DNA of 12,119 nucleotides from CALVNN01 sp964393975 (GTDB lineage: Bacteria > Bacillota > Clostridia > Christensenellales > UBA1242), in the NCBI GenBank assembly GCA_964393975.1, contig CAYMVO010000025.1, positions 1 through 12,119 of the forward strand. Direction: 5' to 3'. A program made the position numbers and the translations under genes. Within the stretch, counting starts at the first letter, position 1; each line of letters opens with the position of its first letter. The notes beneath the pieces were generated by a model, which saw nothing but the letters and a program-made list of their open reading frames with translations, was not told where the DNA came from and did no database searches. Shown here one piece after another: positions 1 to 4,784 of the stretch.

Positions 1-428
1 GGAGTACGAGTGATATAAGAACATTTATGAAAGATACACTCATAAATGAACTATTCACAAGAGCTGAAAAGAATACTTTGACGATGCAAACATTGACTAC
101 GACATATTATGACAGTGCTAATAGCAAAGCGGCCCAGTCCAATACAGACGACGACCAACTCTTCCTCTTGGGGAGTCAATCCTATGAAGATACGTTCAAA
201 GTGCAGACTATTGTAATGAATGGGTTGAATACAGGTTTAGCAGTGGCTACGGGGTGTAAATCTAGTTACGACTATGCAAGTTGGTGGCTTCGTTCGGGAT
301 CAAAATATGGAAATGAATACGCGATGGTTGTGGCACCAGATGGTCCTGAATGCTGTGAAAATTACTACATCGATGTCAACTACACGCGCGTCGGCGTCCG
401 TCCTGCTTTCGTATTGAAGGTAGCGTAG
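1..428 (+). CDS. DUF6273-type protein, C-terminal fragment (5' end outside the window)
   Basis: The open frame runs from base 3 to a TAG at 426-428 and continues off the left edge, so the gene is partial. The first ATG in view (27) is internal: the upstream in-frame codons read S-T-S-D-I-R-T-F, which fits the family pattern 'S-D-I-R-x-(W/F)-(L/M)-N/K' just before the conserved helix. The C-terminus has the hallmarks of the DUF6273 fold, related to formylglycine-enzyme-like/C-type-lectin-like surface domains: W-W-L-R-S near residue 87 (counted from ATG 27), then G-V-R-P-A-F-V-L at the end. Such domains usually sit at the C-terminus of secreted or surface proteins of gut Clostridia; the biochemical role is unknown. 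A strong terminator lies about 60 bp downstream, so it is the last gene of its transcript. The family call is from memory of motifs, without a profile search. Confidence 0.75.
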   Translation, partial: STSDIRTFMKDTLINELFTRAEKNTLTMQTLTTTYYDSANSKAAQSNTDDDQLFLLGSQSYEDTFKVQTIVMNGLNTGLAVATGCKSSYDYASWWLRSGSKYGNEYAMVVAPDGPECCENYYIDVNYTRVGVRPAFVLKVA

Positions 429-489
429 AGTGAGATGTATGGCTATTTTATAGAGTGAAATTAGACGCTAGATAATATTATCTTTTAGG

Positions 490-527
490 CAAATCGTTAT
501 ACATTTATGTATAGCGGTTTGTTTTTT
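490..527 (+). terminator. Rho-independent terminator of the DUF6273 gene
   Basis: A 14-bp stem (490-503 with 508-521) has two U-G pairs and a TTTA tetraloop, and is followed at once by six T (522-527). It ends the partial gene to its left and separates it from the sporulation operon. Confidence 0.9.
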
Positions 528-819
528 ATATTCTTTATTAAAAGATTGATATATGGTGGGGATAAGCTAACGCTACCGCACCCGTGATACTTTGTAGTAC
601 TCTGCGCTAGTCTCGACACATAAAAATTTGGTACCAAATTTTTATGGCTCAATACGATATTGATTTTGTGGTGATAAGCGTTTTAAGTGGTAGGGCAATG
701 GATGATGACGCACTTATGTGGATAACAAACGTAATATAAGGTGATGATTTTTAGAGGCTTTGATGCTTGTTGTATAAGAGGTATGAATGTGTGTTTCTAA
801 AAAGTGACAAAATGTGTGA
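528..819. other. Gene-free intergenic stretch with a locally GC-richer block
   Basis: No reading frame with a ribosome binding site was found on either strand. Bases about 555-620 are distinctly richer in G/C (runs such as GCTAACGCTACCGCACCC) than the rest of the gap and lead into the 28-bp palindrome at 619-646. The heptamer GATAAGC occurs at about 560 and again at about 673. From about 700 an ATG opens only a 13-codon frame without a proper Shine-Dalgarno site. A structured intergenic repeat or a decayed element are both possible; nothing here shows which. Confidence 0.5.
619..646. repeat. Perfect 28-bp palindrome
   Basis: Both arms are exact reverse complements with no loop. The centre is GGT|ACC between 632 and 633, and the outer ends are CATAAAAATTT and AAATTTTTATG. 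Pairing stops at 618/647. It has no T-run in the usual terminator position after the stem, and lies about 200 bp upstream of spoIIR. It could be a cruciform-forming repeat unit, the end of a small non-autonomous element, or a protein-binding site. Confidence 0.85.
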
Positions 820-848
820 GTATATATTGATTTTTAATGGCAAGACTT
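820..848 (+). promoter_or_regulatory. Candidate sigma-F (forespore) promoter of spoIIR
   Basis: GTATA at 820-824 matches the sigma-F -35 consensus GYATA. After 14 bp, GGCAAGACTT at 839-848 matches GGnnAnAHTR in nine of ten positions. In Bacillus subtilis spoIIR is a sigma-F gene. The expected start of transcription, about 854-856, would put the ribosome binding site at the very 5' end of the mRNA. This is tight but workable, and it excludes translation from the in-frame ATG at 837. It is a consensus match only. Confidence 0.5.
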
Positions 849-855
849 TTAGCAA

Positions 856-863
856 GAGGTGAT
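856..863 (+). promoter_or_regulatory. Shine-Dalgarno site that sets the spoIIR start
   Basis: GAGGTGAT matches the anti-SD of 16S rRNA and is followed, at the usual spacing, by ATG 867. The in-frame ATG at 837 has only A/T-rich DNA before it, so 867 is the better start. Confidence 0.85.
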
Positions 864-866
864 GAT

Positions 867-1409
867 ATGCAAAAAGTGATTGCTGGGGTGCTGGCGTGTA
901 TAATTATGGTGGTAATAGCGGTCATAGGTGTAGGAGCGGAAGAAAATCAAAGTGCACTACTTAGATTACATATTCGTGCCAATAGCAATTTGGCGATAGA
1001 TCAGTCGGTGAAATATGAAATAAAGGATGAGGTAGTTAAATACCTAACGCCGGTTATAAGTGATATAGAAAGTTTTGACGAAGCAAAAAGTGTTATTGAG
1101 GCGCATCTAAAAGAGATTAAAAGCGTTACGGATGCTGTTCTTGAGCGGGAGGGGTTTGAGTATAGGAGTAACCCGAAAATCAATAATGAATATTTCCCAG
1201 CGAGAAGTTATGAGGGGTATGTGGTGGAAAGTGGATATTATGATGCGCTAATAGTGGAATTAGGAGAGGCGAAAGGGGATAATTGGTGGTGTGTAGTTTA
1301 TCCGCCGTTATGTTTTGTGAATAGTAAATATACAAATGGGGGTGGCGTGGTATATAAATCAAAAATAGTGTCAATAATCAAGCAGTTTTACGAATCTATA
1401 ACAAAATAG
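867..1409 (+). CDS. spoIIR: Stage II sporulation protein R, forespore signal for sigma-E activation
   Basis: SpoIIR is made in the forespore and secreted toward the mother cell, where it triggers the membrane protease SpoIIGA to cleave pro-sigma-E. The 180-aa product has an N-terminal hydrophobic signal/anchor (about residues 4-23, then G-A-E-E). The family signature follows: L-L-R-L-H-I-R-A-N-S-N (31-41) with D-Q-S-V-K-Y-E-I-K-D, and W-W-C-V-V-Y-P-P-L-C-F (140-150). It is somewhat shorter than the Bacillus protein. It is the first gene of an operon with sleB (21-bp gap) and ypeB, and a candidate sigma-F promoter lies directly upstream. The start at 867 rests on the GAGGTGAT site. Identification is confident from the two motifs. 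Confidence 0.93.
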   Translation: MQKVIAGVLACIIMVVIAVIGVGAEENQSALLRLHIRANSNLAIDQSVKYEIKDEVVKYLTPVISDIESFDEAKSVIEAHLKEIKSVTDAVLEREGFEYRSNPKINNEYFPARSYEGYVVESGYYDALIVELGEAKGDNWWCVVYPPLCFVNSKYTNGGGVVYKSKIVSIIKQFYESITK

Positions 1410-1430
1410 AACTAACAAAAAGGAGTCAAT

Positions 1431-2120
1431 ATGAGAAAGGTGATAAATAGAATTTTTGCGGTAGTGCTTGTGGCTGGGTTAGGCGTGATGACTGCGTTTT
1501 TTATGAGACCGAGTGACGCAAACTTTAGTGTAGAGGCGGAGGCGACTGCAACGCTTACAACCGAAGAGGTCAAGACCGTACAAACGAAATTAAAGCGTTG
1601 GGGGTATTTTAATGGACCTATTACGGGATATTACGGCACGCTCACGACACAAGCGGTAAAGTATTTTCAAAGAGTGAATGGGATAGAGCAAACAGGTACG
1701 GTGGGACCTATTACTGCCAAGGCACTCGGGATGAGTTTATCGGCGTATAGTAGCAATTACAACACCAGTAATAGTGACCTGTATTTGCTAGCGAAGTGTA
1801 TACATGCGGAGGCTAGAGGAGAGAGCTATGTCGGACAAGTCGCGGTCGGTGCGGTGATTTTGAATAGAGTGAAAAGTCCTTCATTTCCTAACACTATTAG
1901 CGGTGTGATTTATCAGCCGTGGGCATTTACTGCGGTCAATGATGGGCAAATAAATCTTGAACCAAACGCTACCGCATATCAGGCTGCGCGAGATGCGTTG
2001 AATGGTTGGGATCCGACTTATGGGAGTATTTACTATTACAACCCCGCCACAGCAACGAGTGCGTGGATATGGAGTCGTGAGGTGACGGTCGTGATAGGAA
2101 AGCATACATTTGCTAGGTAG
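1431..2120 (+). CDS. sleB: Spore cortex-lytic enzyme SleB
   Basis: SleB is a lytic transglycosylase that breaks spore cortex peptidoglycan containing muramic-delta-lactam during germination. The 229-aa protein has a signal peptide (about 1-30, hydrophobic 8-25, then S-D-A). A peptidoglycan-binding domain follows (about 45-98: V-Q-T-K-L-K-R-W-G-Y-F, then T-T-Q-A-V-K-Y-F-Q). The C-terminal hydrolase_2 domain (about 115-229) contains A-E-A-R-G-E-S-Y-V-G-Q-V-A-V and N-R-V; E127 is the likely catalytic glutamate. The C-terminus keeps Y-Y-N-P, W-I-W-S-R and I-G-K-H-T-F. AGGAG at 1421-1425 sets the start. The gene sits between spoIIR and its usual partner ypeB, so it is probably forespore-expressed. 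All expected domains are present and nothing looks broken. Confidence 0.95.
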   Translation: MRKVINRIFAVVLVAGLGVMTAFFMRPSDANFSVEAEATATLTTEEVKTVQTKLKRWGYFNGPITGYYGTLTTQAVKYFQRVNGIEQTGTVGPITAKALGMSLSAYSSNYNTSNSDLYLLAKCIHAEARGESYVGQVAVGAVILNRVKSPSFPNTISGVIYQPWAFTAVNDGQINLEPNATAYQAARDALNGWDPTYGSIYYYNPATATSAWIWSREVTVVIGKHTFAR

Positions 2121-2126
2121 GAGGTG
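2119..2126 (+). promoter_or_regulatory. Near-perfect Shine-Dalgarno site overlapping the sleB stop
   Basis: AGGAGGTG starts within the sleB TAG (2118-2120) and is followed by ATG 2130 at optimal spacing. A GTG at 2124 in the same frame lies inside the Shine-Dalgarno site itself and cannot be the start. The arrangement suggests translational coupling of ypeB to sleB. Confidence 0.85.
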
Positions 2127-2129
2127 ATT

Positions 2130-3536
2130 ATGGAAAATATGCAATCAAATAATAAATTTACTAATGAACCGCATAGTAGTGCAAAGATTAGTGAGCAAAG
2201 GTCTAAAACAAATGGACTTATTGTACTACTTGCTATTGTGAGTGGGGTGCTATTGGTGGGGGTGATAACATTTTGTGCTTTGTTTATAAATAGCAACAAT
2301 ATCGCCGTAACTTATGGCAACACGATTGAGAGTGGTTATAAAAAGACTTTTTATGAGCTTTTAGATAATGTGAACGATATTGAACTCAATTTAAGTAAGA
2401 CACAAGTGAGTAGCAACAAGGCGTTGCAACAAAAGTATTTAGGGCTCGTTTGCGATAATTGCAAGTATGCTCAAAATAATTTCGGGACTTTGCCTGTTGG
2501 GGTAAATACCGTGAATGAGGGCGTAAAGTTTATAAATCAAATGGATGGCTATTGTACTAGTTTAATAGTGGGTGATGAGACTCTTACAGAGGAACAAAAA
2601 GATACAATAAAAGAATTAAAGCAAATAACATTGGAACTGAAAGCGTCATTGAATGCAATTGTGACGAAGTTGCTAAAAGGTTATAGCATATTGAATAATA
2701 GTAATTTTAATGATGAGGGACTGACAAATTTTTCTTCTAACTTTCAAGGGCTTAGCGCTGATAGTATTAGTTATCCATCTATGATATTTGATGGTCCGTT
2801 TTCGGATAGCCTTTACAATAAAGAAATAAAGGGCTTAACTGGAAGCGAGATTTCTAAGGATGAGGCAACCGAGATAGTGCGTAAGATTTTTGAGGGGGCG
2901 GAAAATGTGGAGATAAATTTTGCAAATGAGACTAAGGGTAACTTTACTACTTATGATTTTGAGGTGAAAGCGCACGACAGACTTTACTTTGTGCAAGTCA
3001 CCAAAAAAGGCGGATTTTTATTGACGCTTAGTTCTTACGGAAAACAGAGTGAGACCGTAGTAAAAGATGTGTCTGAGTGTGAAAAGATAGCGGAAGATTT
3101 TGCAAAAAAATTGGCTTTAAATGATATGGAAAGTGTTTGGAGTGAGAATTTGCAAGGGATATGTTTTGTAAACTTAGCTCCTGTGATAAATAGTGTAACA
3201 ATTTATCCAGACCTTATCAAGGTAAAAATTGAGATGTCAACAGGCGTCATAATCGGTTGGGAAGCGCAAAATTACGCCTACAATCACACCGAACGCACAG
3301 ATTTGACGCCACTTGTGGGTGCTACTGATGCAAGAAATTTGATAGATTTGATGCTCAATATAAATACGCAAAAACTTTGTGTAATGCCTCTAGAATATGG
3401 TGGCGAAACTCTTGCTTATGAATTTGAGTGTGAATATTATGGTTCAACATATTATGTGTTTATTAACGCTAAAACAGGTAAAGAGGAACGGGTATTAAAG
3501 GTTGTTACTACCGATGAGGGGAGTTTAACGGAGTAA
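2130..3536 (+). CDS. ypeB: Germination protein YpeB, partner of SleB
   Basis: YpeB is a forespore membrane-anchored protein. In Bacillus, SleB and YpeB need each other for stability in the dormant spore. The 468-aa product has a short cytoplasmic N-terminus, one transmembrane helix (about 29-52) and a helical region (about 60-190). The family signature Y-P-S-M-I-F-D-G-P-F-S-D spans 215-226. PEPSY-like repeats make up the C-terminal half: about 236-300 with T-G-S-E-I-S-K-D-E-A, a middle repeat about 310-385 ending in G-W-E-A-Q-N-Y-A-Y-N-H-T, and a last repeat about 393-460 ending in Y-Y-V-F-I-N-A-K-T-G-K-E-E. It follows sleB after 9 bp, and the stop is met at once by a terminator. The repeat limits are estimates by eye. 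Confidence 0.93.
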   Translation: MENMQSNNKFTNEPHSSAKISEQRSKTNGLIVLLAIVSGVLLVGVITFCALFINSNNIAVTYGNTIESGYKKTFYELLDNVNDIELNLSKTQVSSNKALQQKYLGLVCDNCKYAQNNFGTLPVGVNTVNEGVKFINQMDGYCTSLIVGDETLTEEQKDTIKELKQITLELKASLNAIVTKLLKGYSILNNSNFNDEGLTNFSSNFQGLSADSISYPSMIFDGPFSDSLYNKEIKGLTGSEISKDEATEIVRKIFEGAENVEINFANETKGNFTTYDFEVKAHDRLYFVQVTKKGGFLLTLSSYGKQSETVVKDVSECEKIAEDFAKKLALNDMESVWSENLQGICFVNLAPVINSVTIYPDLIKVKIEMSTGVIIGWEAQNYAYNHTERTDLTPLVGATDARNLIDLMLNINTQKLCVMPLEYGGETLAYEFECEYYGSTYYVFINAKTGKEERVLKVVTTDEGSLTE

Positions 3537-3579
3537 ACAAAAAACAAGTCAAAGTGAAAAATCTTGACTTGTTTTTTGT
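3537..3579. terminator. Bidirectional terminator between ypeB and the convergent orphan
   Basis: A perfect 16-bp stem (3537-3552 with 3564-3579) starts one base after the ypeB stop, with an 11-nt loop. The distal end of each arm is a six-base A or T run, so it can end transcription from either side: ypeB on plus and the 3648-4604 gene on minus. Confidence 0.9.
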
Positions 3580-3647
3580 CATAAATATTATAGAAAGAAG
3601 ATCAAAGCGTGAAATGTTTTGCCGATTTAAAACTATAATAATACAAT

Positions 3648-4604
3648 TTATTGCTTATCTAATGCGGGGGTGGATGTGTGCTTAAGTTCGTAATTTAGAT
3701 ATCCGTATGCTTTTAAAAATCTTTCATAAGGTGTAGGCTCGTTGCCGATTGGAGTCCTTGATGCGTATTCAAATGTGAATTCTTTATCAATAGTGATTGG
3801 AGCCATTCTATAACGCTCGTTTATTTCCTTAGCGTTTTTCTTTATTTTTGATGTATAGTGTTTACCAGGCTCATTTATGCTTAAACAACAATGTGCCCAA
3901 GGGTGTGTGGTGTTGTAGCCACATCTAATCATCTCATCAAAGTACTCAGGATCTATAACTCTTATCAAACATTCAGTGTTGAAAAATGACCTTTGTGTGT
4001 TATTAATAAAATCGTTAAAATCCATAGTCTTTGCGTATTTAAAAAGATTGTCCCAATCCACATCAAAATGAGGATGATTTTTTATAACGAGTGAGATTTT
4101 AGAGTTGAACAATGCTTCAATATAATTTCTACATTCGGTATATTTTTGCTGTTTTATTTTTTTAGATTCTTGCTCTGAATATCCGTTTGCCTTGGCTCTC
4201 ATATATGCCACATTTGCTGGGTGATTAGGATTGTTGCTTAAAATCTCAACGAGCTTACCCAAACAACGACCATTATAAACAATAGATATTATTTCGTCAT
4301 CTTCAGTGCAATGTTCGTAATCATAGCACAACCCAAATCCGGTTTTTGGCTTGTATTTTTCTTCTCCAAATAAAGGATCCTCACAGTTTGGATAATATTT
4401 CATAGCAAAACCAAAATCTTGCGGATTTTTTGATGCGCGAAGTTCCTTAAAAGGATATATAACCAAATCGCTTTTACTCGCTCGGTTTGCGGGGTGATGA
4501 TCTGTACTCACATACGTGGTAGCATTTTCTAAATAAGGAATCTTGATAGGGATAGAATCTGCCTCTGATAATGTTTTTTTAGCCTCTTCAATAGTTATAT
4601 TCAT
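3648..4604 (-). CDS. Unrecognised 318-aa cytoplasmic protein
   Basis: I do not recognise this family. The frame is intact, with a strong GGAGGT (4611-4616) six bases before the ATG (4602-4604), a TAA stop at 3648-3650 and a good minus-strand promoter, so it is a real gene. The product has no signal peptide or membrane segment, is rich in Lys, Asn and Tyr, and is probably soluble. Visible features are an N-terminal S-T-D-H-H-P-A-N (about 33-40), two C-rich patches (G-L-C-Y-D-Y-E-H-C around 91-99 and W-A-H-C-C around 236-240), N-P-N-H-P-A-N around 124-130, and a C-terminal P-T-P-Y-E-R-F-L-K-A-Y-G. The spaced Cys and His residues could bind metal, but no classical zinc motif is clear. It is divergent from the surface-protein gene, with 180 bp between the start codons. 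Confidence 0.8.
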   Translation of the reverse strand: MNITIEEAKKTLSEADSIPIKIPYLENATTYVSTDHHPANRASKSDLVIYPFKELRASKNPQDFGFAMKYYPNCEDPLFGEEKYKPKTGFGLCYDYEHCTEDDEIISIVYNGRCLGKLVEILSNNPNHPANVAYMRAKANGYSEQESKKIKQQKYTECRNYIEALFNSKISLVIKNHPHFDVDWDNLFKYAKTMDFNDFINNTQRSFFNTECLIRVIDPEYFDEMIRCGYNTTHPWAHCCLSINEPGKHYTSKIKKNAKEINERYRMAPITIDKEFTFEYASRTPIGNEPTPYERFLKAYGYLNYELKHTSTPALDKQ

Positions 4605-4631
4605 AAAAGTACCTCCATTCTTCTAAGTCAT

Positions 4632-4660
4632 ATATTAACACAAATTTTGTAAAAAGTAAA
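4632..4660 (-). promoter_or_regulatory. Sigma-A-type promoter of the orphan gene
   Basis: On the minus strand, TTTACT (4655-4660) and TAATAT (4632-4637) are separated by exactly 17 bp. Transcription would start around 4625, giving a leader of about 20 nt that contains the GGAGGT site. Confidence 0.7.
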
Positions 4661-4724
4661 CACCCTTTTTGTTTTTAGTGTAAAAATTTAATAGATAAAC
4701 AAAATTTAAAGTTCGTTTTGGGTA

Positions 4725-4753
4725 TTGACAGTTTTATCCTTTTATATTATAAT
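4725..4753 (+). promoter_or_regulatory. Perfect-consensus sigma-A promoter of the surface-protein gene
   Basis: TTGACA (4725-4730) and TATAAT (4748-4753) are spaced by 17 bp, matching the consensus at every position. The predicted start is about 4760, so the upstream in-frame TTG at 4725 is promoter DNA and not a start codon. Confidence 0.92.
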
Positions 4754-4772
4754 GATAGTAAAATTTACAAAT

Positions 4773-4778
4773 GGGGAG
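4773..4778 (+). promoter_or_regulatory. Shine-Dalgarno site of the surface-protein gene
   Basis: GGGGAG lies six bases before ATG 4785 and downstream of the predicted transcription start. With the promoter, it fixes 4785 as the start. Confidence 0.8.
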
Positions 4779-4784
4779 CAGATT

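Noticed and set aside
619..646. The 28-bp palindrome as a transcription terminator
   Set aside because: There is no loop and no T-run after the stem on either strand, and the upstream gene already has a terminator at 490-527.
837..866. Upstream in-frame ATG at 837 as the spoIIR start
   Set aside because: It has no ribosome binding site and lies within the likely promoter; ATG 867 has GAGGTGAT at good spacing and gives a normal signal peptide.
1881..2299. Two overlapping 87-aa minus-strand frames across sleB/ypeB
   Set aside because: They overlap confident sporulation genes on the other strand and show no family motif or initiation signals.
4725..4784. N-terminal extension of the surface protein from TTG 4725
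   Set aside because: These bases are the TTGACA/TATAAT promoter and untranslated leader; GGGGAG and ATG 4785 follow.
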